This document shows, piece after piece, positions 24,262 to 32,968 of a DNA stretch of 64,000 nucleotides (positions within the stretch are counted from its first letter, which is position 1; every line of letters begins with the position of its first letter). The stretch comes from Caballeronia pedi (GTDB lineage Bacteria > Pseudomonadota > Gammaproteobacteria > Burkholderiales > Burkholderiaceae): assembly GCF_001544915.2 (NCBI RefSeq), contig NZ_FCOE02000002.1:248001-312000 (forward strand), written 5' to 3'. The notes under the pieces were generated by a model, which worked only from the letters and a program-made list of their open reading frames with translations, ran no database searches and was not told the DNA's origin. A program made the position numbers and the translations under genes.

Positions 24262-25029
24262 ATGAACAAGTTGTTCGATCTAAGCGGCCGCACGGCGCTC
24301 GTCACGGGCTCGGCGCGCGGTATCGGCTACGCACTCGTGGAAGGGCTCGCGGCGGCGGGCGCGCGCGTCATCGTCAACGGCACGAAGGCCGATACCGTCG
24401 ACGCCGCGGTGAGCCGCCTGCAGGCGCAAGGCTTCGATGCGCGCGGCCAGGCCTTCGACGTCACCGATGAGTCGTCCGTCGCCGCCGCCTTCGCGGCATG
24501 GGACGCGGAGGGCGTCGAAGTGGACATCGTCGTGAACAACGCGGGCATCCAGTTTCGCAAGCCAATGATCGAACTCGCGCTCGCCGACTGGCAACGCGTG
24601 ATCGATACCAATCTGACGAGCGCGTTCATCGTCGCGAAGGAGGCGGCGCGGCGCATGATCGAGCGCAAGCGCGGCGGCAAGATCATCAACATCGGTTCGC
24701 TGACGAGCGAAGGCGCGCGCGCCACTGTCGCGCCTTACACGGCCGCGAAGGGCGGCATCAAGATGCTCACGCGCGCGATGAGCGCCGAATGGGCGCCGTT
24801 CGACATTCAGGCGAACGCGATCGGCCCCGGCTACATCCTCACCGACATGAATCAGGCGCTCGTCGATAACGCGAGCTTCGACGCATGGGTGAAGAGCAGC
24901 AACCCGTCGCAACGCTGGGGCAAGCCCGAAGAACTCGTCGGCACGGCGGTGTATCTCGCGTCGCCTGCATCGAGCTATGTGAACGGACAGATCATTTACG
25001 TCGATGGCGGCTGGCTCGCCGTACTTTGA
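24262..25029 (+). CDS. SDR oxidoreductase, gluconate 5-dehydrogenase-like
   Basis: This 255-residue classical SDR starts at ATG 24262 (AGGGAA site upstream), giving MNKLFDLSGRTALVTG at the N-terminus; the in-frame ATG at 24238 lies too close to the terminator. It has the TGSARGIG cofactor loop, NNAG, catalytic Ser in INIGSLTSE and an intact YTAAK. The NDAF-like GPGYILTDMNQALVD loop is that of gluconate 5-dehydrogenase/IdnO-like enzymes, which interconvert a keto and hydroxy group on sugar acids. The gene precedes an ACS-family permease and a mannonate-dehydratase-like enzyme. A role in hexonate or hexuronate oxidation or reduction is therefore likely, but the exact substrate is unknown. Confidence 0.88.
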   Translation: MNKLFDLSGRTALVTGSARGIGYALVEGLAAAGARVIVNGTKADTVDAAVSRLQAQGFDARGQAFDVTDESSVAAAFAAWDAEGVEVDIVVNNAGIQFRKPMIELALADWQRVIDTNLTSAFIVAKEAARRMIERKRGGKIINIGSLTSEGARATVAPYTAAKGGIKMLTRAMSAEWAPFDIQANAIGPGYILTDMNQALVDNASFDAWVKSSNPSQRWGKPEELVGTAVYLASPASSYVNGQIIYVDGGWLAVL

Positions 25030-25042
25030 CATCGGAGACATT

Positions 25043-26362
25043 ATGGATAGCTTAAAAACGGTAGCCCCGCAAAGATGGTGGCATCTCATGCCGATCATCT
25101 TCATCACGTACAGCCTCGCTTATCTGGATCGCGCGAATTACGGCTTCGCAGCGGCGGCGGGCATCGACAAGGATCTGGGCATCACGCCCGCGACTTCATC
25201 GCTGATCGGCTCGCTGTTCTTCCTCGGCTACTGCCTGTTTCAGGTGCCCGGCGCGATCTACGCGCAGAAGAACAGCGTGAAGAAGCTGATCTTCGCGAGC
25301 CTGATCCTGTGGGGCGTGTGCGCGGCCCTGACCGGCATGGTCAGCAACATACCGATGCTGATGGCGCTGCGTTTCGTGCTCGGCATCGTCGAGGCGGCGG
25401 TGATGCCGTCGATGCTCATGTACATCAGCCGATGGTTCACGCGCACGGAACGCTCGCGCGCGAACACGTTCCTGATTCTCGGCAATCCGGTGACGGTGCT
25501 GTGGATGTCGATCGTGTCCGGCTATCTCGTGCGCAACTTCGGCTGGCGCGAGATGTTCGTGATCGAAGGCGTGCCCGCGATTCTCTGGGCCTTCGTGTGG
25601 TGGTTCACGGTGAAGGACCGTCCGGCCGACGCGCCGTGGATGAGCGACAAGGAGAAGGCCGATTTCGACGCGATCCTCAAGTCCGAGCAGGCGCATATCG
25701 CGCCGGTGCGCGACTACAAGACGGCGTTCCGTTCGTCGATCGTGCTCAAGTGCTGCGCGATTCACGCGTTGTGGAGCATCGGCGTGTACGGCTTCATCAT
25801 GTGGCTGCCTTCGATTCTGAAGTCGGCGTCGAAGTCGATCGATATCGTGTCGGTCGGCTGGCTCTCCGCCGTACCGTATCTCGCGGCCATCGTGCTGATG
25901 CTGATCGCGTCGTATCTGTCGGACAAGACGCGCAATCGCAAGCTCTTCGTGTGGCCCCTTCTGTTGATCGGCATGATCGCGTTCGTCGGGTCGTACCTCG
26001 TAGGAAGCTCGAATTTCTGGCTGTCGTTCGGCTTGCTCGTGATCGCCGGCGCGACGATGTATGCGCCGTATGGACCGTTCTTCGCACTCGTGCCCGAACT
26101 GATTCCGAGCAACGTGCTCGGCGGCGCGATCGGTCTGATCAACGCATGCGGCGCACTCGGCGCGTTCCTCGGCGCGTGGCTCGTCGGTTATCTGAATGGC
26201 GCGACGGGCAGTCCTTCGGCATCCTACGTGTTCATGGCCACGGCGTTGCTCGCGGCGGTCGTCATCATGATGCTGGTACCCGCGCAGTCGGGCCAGCGCT
26301 CGACACCCAAGGGAGGCGCGGGCACGAAGTCCGATACCGTGTCTTCCGCTCTCGTGGATTAA
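25043..26362 (+). CDS. MFS permease, anion:cation symporter (hexuronate/galactonate type)
   Basis: This 439-residue transporter has twelve predicted helices. The start is ATG 25043, with GGAGA five bases upstream and 13 bases after the SDR stop. The first helix contains YSLAYLDRANYGFAAAA, the typical ACS-family (GudP/ExuT/DgoT-like) signature, and the cytoplasmic loop between the halves is charged. ACS members move organic anions such as glucarate, galactonate and hexuronates with protons. Between an SDR and a mannonate-dehydratase-like enzyme, it should import the acid that the pathway degrades. The next gene starts four bases after its stop. Confidence 0.9.
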   Translation: MDSLKTVAPQRWWHLMPIIFITYSLAYLDRANYGFAAAAGIDKDLGITPATSSLIGSLFFLGYCLFQVPGAIYAQKNSVKKLIFASLILWGVCAALTGMVSNIPMLMALRFVLGIVEAAVMPSMLMYISRWFTRTERSRANTFLILGNPVTVLWMSIVSGYLVRNFGWREMFVIEGVPAILWAFVWWFTVKDRPADAPWMSDKEKADFDAILKSEQAHIAPVRDYKTAFRSSIVLKCCAIHALWSIGVYGFIMWLPSILKSASKSIDIVSVGWLSAVPYLAAIVLMLIASYLSDKTRNRKLFVWPLLLIGMIAFVGSYLVGSSNFWLSFGLLVIAGATMYAPYGPFFALVPELIPSNVLGGAIGLINACGALGAFLGAWLVGYLNGATGSPSASYVFMATALLAAVVIMMLVPAQSGQRSTPKGGAGTKSDTVSSALVD

Positions 26363-26366
26363 CGCA

Positions 26367-27614
26367 ATGGCAACGCTCATCACGGACGTCAAGGTCATTC
26401 TGACCGCGCCGGAAGGCATCAATCTCATCGTCGTCAAGGTCGAGACGAATCAGGCCGGCTTGTATGGGCTCGGCTGCGCGACCTTCGCTTACCGGCATCT
26501 GGCGGTCAAGTGTCTGATCGAGGATTACTTGCGGCCTTTGCTCATCGGACGCGATGCCGAGGCGATCGAAGAACTGTGGCAGTTGATGCATCAGAACGCG
26601 TACTGGCGCAATGGCCCGATCGAAAACAACGCCATTTCAGGCGTCGATATGGCGCTGTGGGACATCAAGGGCAAGCAGGCGAACATGCCGCTGTATCAGT
26701 TGTTCGGCGGCAAGGTGCGCGAAGGCGTGCCGATCTATCGTCATGCCGATGGCCGCGATCTGAACGAACTGTGCGAGAACATTCAGCGCTATCGCGAGCA
26801 GGGCATCACGCATATCCGCTGTCAGAGCGGCGGTTATGGCGGCGGCACGTTCGGCCGCGCGCCGTCGCATGCGCCCGAAGGCGCGGCGGACGGCATCTAT
26901 CTCGACAGCCGCAAGTACATCCGCGAAACGCTCAAACTGTTCGATGGCATCCGCAGCAAGATCGGCTTCGATGTCGCGTTGTGTCATGACGTGCACGAGC
27001 GGCTCAAGCCCATCGAAGCGATTCGCTTCGCGCGCGAACTCGAACCCTACGAACTGTTCTTTCTCGAAGATGCGATCGCGCTCGAAGAGGGCGAGTGGAT
27101 GCGCCAGTTGCGCGAGAAGACCACGACGCCGCTGGCGCAGGGCGAGCTCTTCAACAATCCGTACGAGTGGCGCTTTCTGATCACGGAACGGCTGATCGAT
27201 TTCATTCGCGTGCATCTGAGTCAGATCGGCGGCATCACGGCTGGACGCAAGCTGCAGATTTTCGCGGAGCAGTTCGGCGTACGCACGGCGTGGCACGGTC
27301 CAGGCGATATGTCGCCGCTCGCGCACGCGGCGAACATTCATATCGATCTCGCGTCGCGTAATTTCGGCGTGCAGGAATGGTCGGGCACGGAGCCGCCGAA
27401 CTTCGTCATCCAGCAGCTCAAAGGACCGCGCGAGGCGTTGCTCGATGTGTTCCCCGGGCTGCCGGAGTTTCGCAACGGCTTCGTCTACGCAAACGACAAG
27501 CCGGGACTGGGCGTCGATCTCGACGAGACTGAAGCGGCGAAGTATCCGTGCGAGCGCGACGTCACGCTATGGACGCAAACGCGTCTGATGGACGGCGGGC
27601 TGCAAACGCCTTGA
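26367..27614 (+). CDS. Enolase-superfamily sugar-acid dehydratase (D-mannonate dehydratase/RspA-like)
   Basis: This 415-residue protein belongs to the mannonate dehydratase branch of the enolase superfamily. Visible landmarks are an N-terminal capping domain with LCHDVHERL beginning the barrel metal region (near residue 210), FFLEDAIALEE (second metal ligand), LAQGELFNNPYEW (third) and AWHGPGDMSPLAHAANIH near 310, where the His acts in catalysis. Proteins of this subgroup dehydrate D-mannonate or D-gluconate to 2-keto-3-deoxygluconate, or have very low activity (the RspA type). Co-location with an SDR and a hexonate-type permease favours a catabolic role. Its last 48 bases overlap the convergent mxaL-like gene. 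Confidence 0.85.
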   Translation: MATLITDVKVILTAPEGINLIVVKVETNQAGLYGLGCATFAYRHLAVKCLIEDYLRPLLIGRDAEAIEELWQLMHQNAYWRNGPIENNAISGVDMALWDIKGKQANMPLYQLFGGKVREGVPIYRHADGRDLNELCENIQRYREQGITHIRCQSGGYGGGTFGRAPSHAPEGAADGIYLDSRKYIRETLKLFDGIRSKIGFDVALCHDVHERLKPIEAIRFARELEPYELFFLEDAIALEEGEWMRQLREKTTTPLAQGELFNNPYEWRFLITERLIDFIRVHLSQIGGITAGRKLQIFAEQFGVRTAWHGPGDMSPLAHAANIHIDLASRNFGVQEWSGTEPPNFVIQQLKGPREALLDVFPGLPEFRNGFVYANDKPGLGVDLDETEAAKYPCERDVTLWTQTRLMDGGLQTP

Positions 27615-28526
27615 GCGTATGCGGGCGGGCGCCGGCAGGAAGCGCCACACGAGCAATGCGAGAGCGAGCCCCGCAGGCGCCCAGTTCAGACTGGTCGGCA
27701 CGCGGTCGCGATGCGCGTAACGCTCGTCCATCATCGCCGCGGTCAAGTCTTGCGGCGCGCGCAGACGGCGATAGTCGAACGCAACCTGCTGCGCGATCGA
27801 CGAGAGATACCCCTCACGCAACTCGGACAGCTCCTCGTGGCTTTCGACGCCCGCGCCCGCACGCGATTGCGGCGGCACCTGAATCACGTCATCCGCGCGC
27901 CAGTAGCCGATGCGTTGGCCGTCGCGGTCGGTGCGCGGAATGGGCGCGGGCTGATCGCCGCCGACGCCGATCAGCCAGCCCTTCACCTGGCCGCGCGGGA
28001 TATCGGTCACGCGCTGATCGCCGGGCAGAACCGGCGGCGCTTCCTGCCCGTCCGTGAAGAACAGCACGCTCGTATCGTGTCCGATGTTCGTCGCCGTGCG
28101 CACGGCCGCGAAGACGCCGCCTTCGGCCACGCGGCTCCAGTTGGTCCAGCGCATGTCGCCGCCGATACGATCCAGCGAAGCGAGCAGCGCATCGAAATTG
28201 GCGCAGACCTCGATGGGCGGAACGAGCAGTAACGTGCTCTGTCCCGTGAAGATGCTCCAGCCTATCTTCGATCCGCACGGCAAACGCTCCAGACCTTCGC
28301 GCATGGCCGCGCGCGCGAAGTCGAGCCTGCTGACCGGCGCGTTTCCCGTGCCGACATCCTCGACATCCATGCTTTGCGTGATGTCGAACGTGACGATGTA
28401 GTCGTACACGTTGCGCTGGAACATCACATCGGGCATCCAGACAGCGGCGGCGAGCAGGGGCACGGCCGCGACGATGGCCCAGTTTCGCCGTTTCAGGAAC
28501 GCGAGCGTCGCCGCGATGGCGCTCAT
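27567..28526 (-). CDS. mxaL: MxaL-like von Willebrand A-domain membrane protein
   Basis: This 319-residue protein has an N-terminal membrane helix (about 15-32), a von Willebrand A domain in which the MIDAS motif is VTFDITQSMD (Asp-x-Thr-x-Ser rather than the commoner DxSxS), and a C-terminal helix near 285-300. It is the sixth gene of an operon whose order (AAA ATPase, DUF58, MxaA-like, VWA, short TPR-like, VWA) matches mxaRSACKL of methylotrophs, where MxaA, C, K and L are needed for calcium insertion or maturation of periplasmic methanol dehydrogenase. Start ATG 28526 overlaps the mxaK stop as ATGA. Its 3' end overlaps the convergent dehydratase gene. Confidence 0.8.
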   Translation of the reverse strand: MSAIAATLAFLKRRNWAIVAAVPLLAAAVWMPDVMFQRNVYDYIVTFDITQSMDVEDVGTGNAPVSRLDFARAAMREGLERLPCGSKIGWSIFTGQSTLLLVPPIEVCANFDALLASLDRIGGDMRWTNWSRVAEGGVFAAVRTATNIGHDTSVLFFTDGQEAPPVLPGDQRVTDIPRGQVKGWLIGVGGDQPAPIPRTDRDGQRIGYWRADDVIQVPPQSRAGAGVESHEELSELREGYLSSIAQQVAFDYRRLRAPQDLTAAMMDERYAHRDRVPTSLNWAPAGLALALLVWRFLPAPARIRSRRLQPAVHQTRLRP

Positions 28527-29068
28527 GGCAGATCATCGCTTTGCGCGCCGCGCAGCTTCACGGTGGATCGCTTCTTGACTTCCGCATCGTCCTGCTCGCC
28601 GGGCGTTTCGGGTGCGAGCCACAGCGCGCGTTCGAGGTTGTAGCGCGCGTCCCAGTCGTCCGGCATCAGCCGCAGCGCCGCGCGATAGCGCTCCTTGGCT
28701 TGTTCGAGCAGCGGCAGCGAGCGGATCGGGCCCGCGCCGTCCGCGCCGGCCGCCTCGCGCAGATGCATGTTGCCGAGATCGAATAGCGCTGCGGCTCGTA
28801 TCGCGTGATCGTCTTGCTGCGTGACGAGCGCATCGAAGAGCCGTTGCGCTTCGTTTGGCCGTCCCGCTTTCGCGAACGATACCGCGCGCGCGAGCCGCAC
28901 TTCGGGCGCGTCGTCGTGTTGCTGCGCGTCGGGGCCATTCGACGTGACTGCATTCAGCGCCGCCGCGACAGCTTGCGCGTGCCGCAGCATCGCCCATTCG
29001 TAGGCGGCCATCGCGGCGAAGCAGAGCGCTGCTGCGCCGAATGCGAGGTGAACGGCGCCGCGCCTCAT
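28523..29068 (-). CDS. mxaK: MxaK-like membrane-anchored TPR-type protein
   Basis: This 181-residue protein starts at ATG 29068, which overlaps the stop of the upstream gene as ATGA. It has an N-terminal membrane anchor (about residues 6-24) and then a helical region with TPR-like repeats: VRLARAVSFAKAGRPNEAQR, AALFDLGNMHLREAAG, and ERYRAALRLMPDDWDARYNL near 120-140. Position between two VWA-domain genes and size fit MxaK, an accessory factor for methanol dehydrogenase assembly of unknown mechanism. It may serve as a periplasmic scaffold for the VWA partners. The name is based on gene order more than on sequence. Confidence 0.75.
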   Translation of the reverse strand: MRRGAVHLAFGAAALCFAAMAAYEWAMLRHAQAVAAALNAVTSNGPDAQQHDDAPEVRLARAVSFAKAGRPNEAQRLFDALVTQQDDHAIRAAALFDLGNMHLREAAGADGAGPIRSLPLLEQAKERYRAALRLMPDDWDARYNLERALWLAPETPGEQDDAEVKKRSTVKLRGAQSDDLP

Positions 29069-30045
29069 GACCAGCTCCGTACCTGAACGAGCCGCAGCGC
29101 CAGCAGAGCCGCGCACGCGAACAGCGCGAGCGCGAAGCACAGCGTGCTGCAATCCTGCCGTGGCAGGCGCTCCTCGAATGTCACGACCGCGCTGTGCTGC
29201 CGGTCGATGTCCGACATCGCAGTGGCCATCGCTGCCGCGTCTTCCGCCTGATACAGCCGGTAGGGCGATGAAAGCCCCTGAAAATAGCGATGCAGTTCCG
29301 CTTCCTCGGACTGGTCGTCAGCGAGGGTGGGCTTGGTGAGATCGGGACTGTAGACGCCGCTTCGCAGATAAACGAAGTACAGCGCGACGCCGTTGCGCGC
29401 GAGGCCGCCGCTGATCGCGGCGCGCGCGTCGGCATCGAGATGCGCGCCGCCATCGGAGACCAGCACGATGGCGCGGCGGCCCGCGTAGCTGTGTCCATCG
29501 AACTGACGGATCGCGGCGATCAGGCCGCGGTCGAGGCGCGTATCCGGGGTGCCGCGGCCGATCGCGGTGCCTGACAGCGCCGCGTCGATGATGCGGTGAT
29601 TCGCCGTGAACGGCACGGCGAGAACGGGGCTGATGCCGAACATCATGAAGGCGAGCCGGTCGTCCGGCCGCCCGGCGACGAAGCGTTCGAGCGCGTGGCG
29701 CGCCACGGCGTTCTTCGATTGCCCGCGCGGCTCGGCGACGGGCGTTTTCGACATCACGCCGTCCATGCTGGCGCTGCGATCCATCAGAATGAGGATCTCG
29801 GACGCGGTGCCGGTGCGCATGACCTGAACATGCGAGCGCCCCGGACCGGCCAGCCCGAAGACCATCGTGAGCATCGCCAGCATCGCGCACAGGCGGCGCG
29901 CATGGTCGATCGCTGCGCCGATGGCATCGCGCGGCAGCCAGTCGATCGACGAATACGAGAACGCCTCCGCTGGCCTCGGCAGCAAAGGTAAGAGCGCGAG
30001 CGGCAGCATGAGCAGGAGCCAGGGTCGGAGGAAATCGACAGGCAT
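29065..30045 (-). CDS. mxaC: MxaC-like von Willebrand A-domain membrane protein
   Basis: This 326-residue protein begins MPVDFLRPWLLLMLPLAL, starting at ATG 30045, five bases after the upstream stop. It has an N-terminal helix pair typical of BatA/MxaC proteins, a second hydrophobic stretch near residue 55, a VWA domain with a complete MIDAS motif DRSAS (in ILILMDRSASMDG, near 85), and a C-terminal helix (about 300-320). VWA proteins bind partner proteins through the metal site. In the mxa system this component helps assemble the quinoprotein dehydrogenase in the periplasm. It overlaps mxaK by ATGA, so the two are translationally coupled. Confidence 0.82.
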   Translation of the reverse strand: MPVDFLRPWLLLMLPLALLPLLPRPAEAFSYSSIDWLPRDAIGAAIDHARRLCAMLAMLTMVFGLAGPGRSHVQVMRTGTASEILILMDRSASMDGVMSKTPVAEPRGQSKNAVARHALERFVAGRPDDRLAFMMFGISPVLAVPFTANHRIIDAALSGTAIGRGTPDTRLDRGLIAAIRQFDGHSYAGRRAIVLVSDGGAHLDADARAAISGGLARNGVALYFVYLRSGVYSPDLTKPTLADDQSEEAELHRYFQGLSSPYRLYQAEDAAAMATAMSDIDRQHSAVVTFEERLPRQDCSTLCFALALFACAALLALRLVQVRSWS

Positions 30046-30050
30046 GGCCG

Positions 30051-30929
30051 TCAGCGCCTCTTCTCGGCCTGATACAGCGCTCGCGCGAAGTCGCGCAGCG
30101 CGAACGGCGCAGATGCGCCATCGCGATTGAAGAAGCGCTGCTGCGAGCTTGCATAGAACGCTTCGACGCGCGCGCGGAGCGCTTCGAGATACGGCGCGCG
30201 CGCGAGCAACGCGTGCAGCGACGCGGCGTGAACGACCTGACCGGCGGCTTCGTCGAGCGCGCGGTGCAGATGACGCCATGCCTTATCGTTGGCGTCGATG
30301 TCGCGTGTGTCGAGCGTGCGAATCGCCTGCCACGCGCGGGCGAAGGGCAGCCGTCTCGCGTCCTCGCGCCTGCGCCACGATGCCCACGCGGCCCAGCCCG
30401 CCAGCGTGACGAACAGGAACGCAAGCATCGCCAGCATGCGGCGACGCGGCTCCGTCTGATCCGGCGGCGCGACGATGCGGTCCGGCCTCAGCGGCTGAAG
30501 ATCGCCCGCGCGGAACGACGCGCGCGGCGTCAGAGGCGCGACGCTGATCGGCCACGCGGCCACATGCAGCGTCGCGCCGTTGGCCGCCGCGAGATCGAAT
30601 GCGGGCAGGTCGGCTTGCGTGAGCGTCTGCGCGGCGTTGACGATCTGATAGTCGATGACCATCCACGCGCGGCCCTGCGCGTCCCGCTCGATGCGCGGCG
30701 CGCGGCGTTCGAGCCACACGCCGACGCGTCCCGCCGATGGCATCGGCAGGTCGCGCAACGCTTCGCCATCGACGGAAAGGAGCACGCGTTGTGTCAGCAC
30801 GTCGCCGAGAACGTGACCGAACGCGCGCGGTTGCTCGACGATGGCATCCTGGGCGTGGCATGGGTAGTTCAGCGCGACCGTCATCGCGACGATGGCCATG
30901 CGCACGGCCCGCGCGCTGCCGCGTCTCAT
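30051..30929 (-). CDS. mxaA: MxaA-like exported assembly protein
   Basis: This 292-residue protein starts at ATG 30929, which overlaps the DUF58 gene's stop as ATGA. It has a signal peptide (hydrophobic about 10-24, ending near CHAQ), an extracytoplasmic region with VWLERRAPRIERDAQGRAW, a membrane helix near residues 148-165 (MLAMLAFLFVTLAGWAAWAS) and a cytoplasmic tail rich in Arg and Ala ending FARALYQAEKRR. This layout and its place between the DUF58 and VWA genes match MxaA of methanol-oxidation clusters, which is needed for active dehydrogenase. No catalytic motif is visible. Longer upstream reading in the same frame overlaps the DUF58 gene and is discounted. Confidence 0.78.
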   Translation of the reverse strand: MRRGSARAVRMAIVAMTVALNYPCHAQDAIVEQPRAFGHVLGDVLTQRVLLSVDGEALRDLPMPSAGRVGVWLERRAPRIERDAQGRAWMVIDYQIVNAAQTLTQADLPAFDLAAANGATLHVAAWPISVAPLTPRASFRAGDLQPLRPDRIVAPPDQTEPRRRMLAMLAFLFVTLAGWAAWASWRRREDARRLPFARAWQAIRTLDTRDIDANDKAWRHLHRALDEAAGQVVHAASLHALLARAPYLEALRARVEAFYASSQQRFFNRDGASAPFALRDFARALYQAEKRR

Positions 30930-31789
30930 GCGGCGCTTTCCAGAAAGTGGCGGGACAGCGCTTCGGCATCGAACGTGCCTTCGACGAAGAAGGGATGCGC
31001 CCCGCGCCTGCCGAGCGCCGTTTTCAGTTCGACGCGCCGTCTCGCGACGTTCTCGCGCCACTGCTGCACGAGGCGCGGCCGCAGCCAGAGCGTGCGCTTG
31101 CCGCCGGTTTCCATGTCGCGCACCGGCAGGAAGCGGCCCGCGTCCGGCGGCTCGATTTCGGCCTTGTCCCAGATCACGATCGGCACGACGCGAGCGCTGA
31201 CGAGACGATCCAGCGCCGCGTCGAGTCGCGTGAGCGGCCAATGAAAGTCCGATACCAGAAACACCAGTCCGCGGCGGCCCGCAAGACGGTCGAGCGTGCG
31301 CGCAAGACCCGCATCGCCATTCGCGGTGTGTGGCGACTGCGTGCAATGGCGCAGCAGCGCCGCCATTTCGTCGCCGGCGGCGCGGCCGTGCCGGGGCGGC
31401 ACGAAAAGATCCTCGCGCGCCTCGTGATCGAACGCGAGCATGCCGACCTGATCGCCGGCGCGAAATGCGCTATAGCCCAGCGCCTCGACGAAATCGGCTG
31501 CGAGATCGAGTTTCGTGCGTTGCGTGCCGAAGCGCATCGACGCGGACACGTCGACGATCACCTGTACCGGCACCGCGACGCGCTGCAGATGCAGGCGCAC
31601 GAGCCACTGCGGCGGCACCGAGCGCTGGCTCGCGCGCAGATCGAGCCTGCGCGGATCGGGGTGGTCGAACAGGCGCGCGTGCATGGCGAATTCCTGTCCC
31701 GCGCCGAAGCTCGTCCCCGGATGCGAGCCTGGCCTGAAGCCGCGCGCGCGTCCCGGCAGCCGATAGTGGAATTCGACCGGATCTTTCAT
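30926..31789 (-). CDS. mxaS: DUF58 (VWA-like) protein, MxaS-like
   Basis: This 287-residue protein has a DUF58/VWA fold. The segment VPVQVIVDVSASMRFGTQRT near residue 80 holds a full DxSxS metal site, followed by DQVGMLAFDH and GLVFLVSDFHWP strands. DUF58 proteins are encoded next to MoxR ATPases and act with them as adaptor or chaperone systems. Here the gene lies three bases after the MoxR-type ATPase, the order seen in mxaRS. No signal peptide or membrane helix is evident, so it is probably cytoplasmic, linking the ATPase to the membrane-bound VWA proteins encoded downstream. Confidence 0.85.
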   Translation of the reverse strand: MKDPVEFHYRLPGRARGFRPGSHPGTSFGAGQEFAMHARLFDHPDPRRLDLRASQRSVPPQWLVRLHLQRVAVPVQVIVDVSASMRFGTQRTKLDLAADFVEALGYSAFRAGDQVGMLAFDHEAREDLFVPPRHGRAAGDEMAALLRHCTQSPHTANGDAGLARTLDRLAGRRGLVFLVSDFHWPLTRLDAALDRLVSARVVPIVIWDKAEIEPPDAGRFLPVRDMETGGKRTLWLRPRLVQQWRENVARRRVELKTALGRRGAHPFFVEGTFDAEALSRHFLESAA

Positions 31790-31792
31790 GAT

Positions 31793-32812
31793 TCAAGGCA
31801 CCGCGATCTTCTGCACCATCGTCGCGATGAGTGCTTCGGCGATCTCGTGCCGGCGCATCTCATACACCGGCGTGAAGAAAACGCGATGACCGAGCGCGGG
31901 CAAAAGCACGGCGTGCACGTCCTCGGGCAGCGCGTGCAGACGGCCATCGAGCCAGGCGTTCGCGCGCACCGCGCGCACCAGAGCGCTCATGCCGCGAGGG
32001 CTTGCGCCCGCGAGAATCAGCCGTTCCATGTCGACGTCATCGATCTCGATGCCGAAGCGCTGCGGCGTTTCCGTCGCCTGCCAGATGTCGAGCACGTACT
32101 TCTCGATGCTCGGGCTGAGGCTCACGCCGCGCTGGATCGCCGCGCCGATCTCGTTTAGCCGGGCGGCATCGATCACGGCGGCGGGGACGGCTTGCATGAG
32201 CGCGTCGGCATCGTGGAAAACCGGATCGAACACGAGAGCGCGGCGCACGTCGGCACTCGACGGCGTCGGCATGTTGAGTTCGAACAGGAAACGGTCGCGC
32301 GCGGCGGAGGCTAGTTCGAAAGTCTCGTCCTTCTCGACCTTGTTGCGGTCGGCGAACACGGTCAGATGCGGAAAGCGATAGTCGCGGCCGAATGCGGACA
32401 CCGTGCGCTCGGCCATCGCGCGCAGCAGCAGCGATTGAACCTGCGGCCGCGAACGGTTGATTTCGTTGAAGAAGAAGGTGGTGAGGTTTTCACCGTGGCG
32501 CAGAAGTGGACCGGGATCGATGCGCGGCCTGCCGTCCGCGTCGACGAAGGTGTGATAGATCAGATCGCCGGGCATCAGGTCGATGGTGCCTTCGATGCGC
32601 TCGAAATCGCCACCCGTCGCCCGCGCGAACGCGCGCAGCAAGGTCGTCTTGCCTACGCCCACGCCGCCTTCGAGCAGGACGTGTCCGCGCGCATACAGTG
32701 CGACGTTGATCAGATGGATCGTTTCCTTCTGACCGACGACGGCTTGCGCGACCGCGGCTTCCATCTTCAGGGCGTCGCCGCGCCAGTCCTGCAGTTCGCT
32801 TTCCGATGCCAT
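31793..32812 (-). CDS. mxaR: MoxR-family AAA+ ATPase, MxaR-like
   Basis: This 339-residue MoxR-type AAA+ protein starts at ATG 32812 (MASESELQDW); upstream in-frame starts run into a palindromic spacer. It shows Walker A GGVGVGKTTLL near residue 58, a Walker B region FFFNEINRSRPQVQSLL in which the usual Asp before Glu-Ile-Asn-Arg is Asn, and the sensor-type segment VFADRNKVEKDETF. MoxR ATPases act as chaperones for assembly of metal- or cofactor-containing enzymes. It is the first gene of the six-gene mxaRSACKL-like operon. The D-to-N change in Walker B might slow hydrolysis or be normal for this branch; I cannot tell from one sequence. Confidence 0.85.
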   Translation of the reverse strand: MASESELQDWRGDALKMEAAVAQAVVGQKETIHLINVALYARGHVLLEGGVGVGKTTLLRAFARATGGDFERIEGTIDLMPGDLIYHTFVDADGRPRIDPGPLLRHGENLTTFFFNEINRSRPQVQSLLLRAMAERTVSAFGRDYRFPHLTVFADRNKVEKDETFELASAARDRFLFELNMPTPSSADVRRALVFDPVFHDADALMQAVPAAVIDAARLNEIGAAIQRGVSLSPSIEKYVLDIWQATETPQRFGIEIDDVDMERLILAGASPRGMSALVRAVRANAWLDGRLHALPEDVHAVLLPALGHRVFFTPVYEMRRHEIAEALIATMVQKIAVP

Positions 32813-32886
32813 GGTTATCGTGACGAGGCGAGCGTGAATGACCGGATGCGTGATCCGGGCGCTGCCGTGCGTCGAATGCATAAGAC

Positions 32887-32914
32887 GTGCCGACCCGACA
32901 TGTCGAGTCGGCAC
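32887..32914. terminator. 28-base near-perfect palindrome between two operons
   Basis: GTGCCGAC (32887-32894) and GTCGGCAC (32907-32914) flank an inner CGACATGTCG palindrome, with a single mismatched pair overall. It lies downstream of the DddP-like gene (minus strand) and 75 bases upstream of mxaR. There is no clear T-run, so it is either a terminator for the DddP/GbcB operon or an operator in front of mxaR. Confidence 0.45.
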
Positions 32915-32968
32915 GCGGATAAGCGGGGCACAGTGTCATCGCGCGAGACATACTGTGGCAGGACTGGC

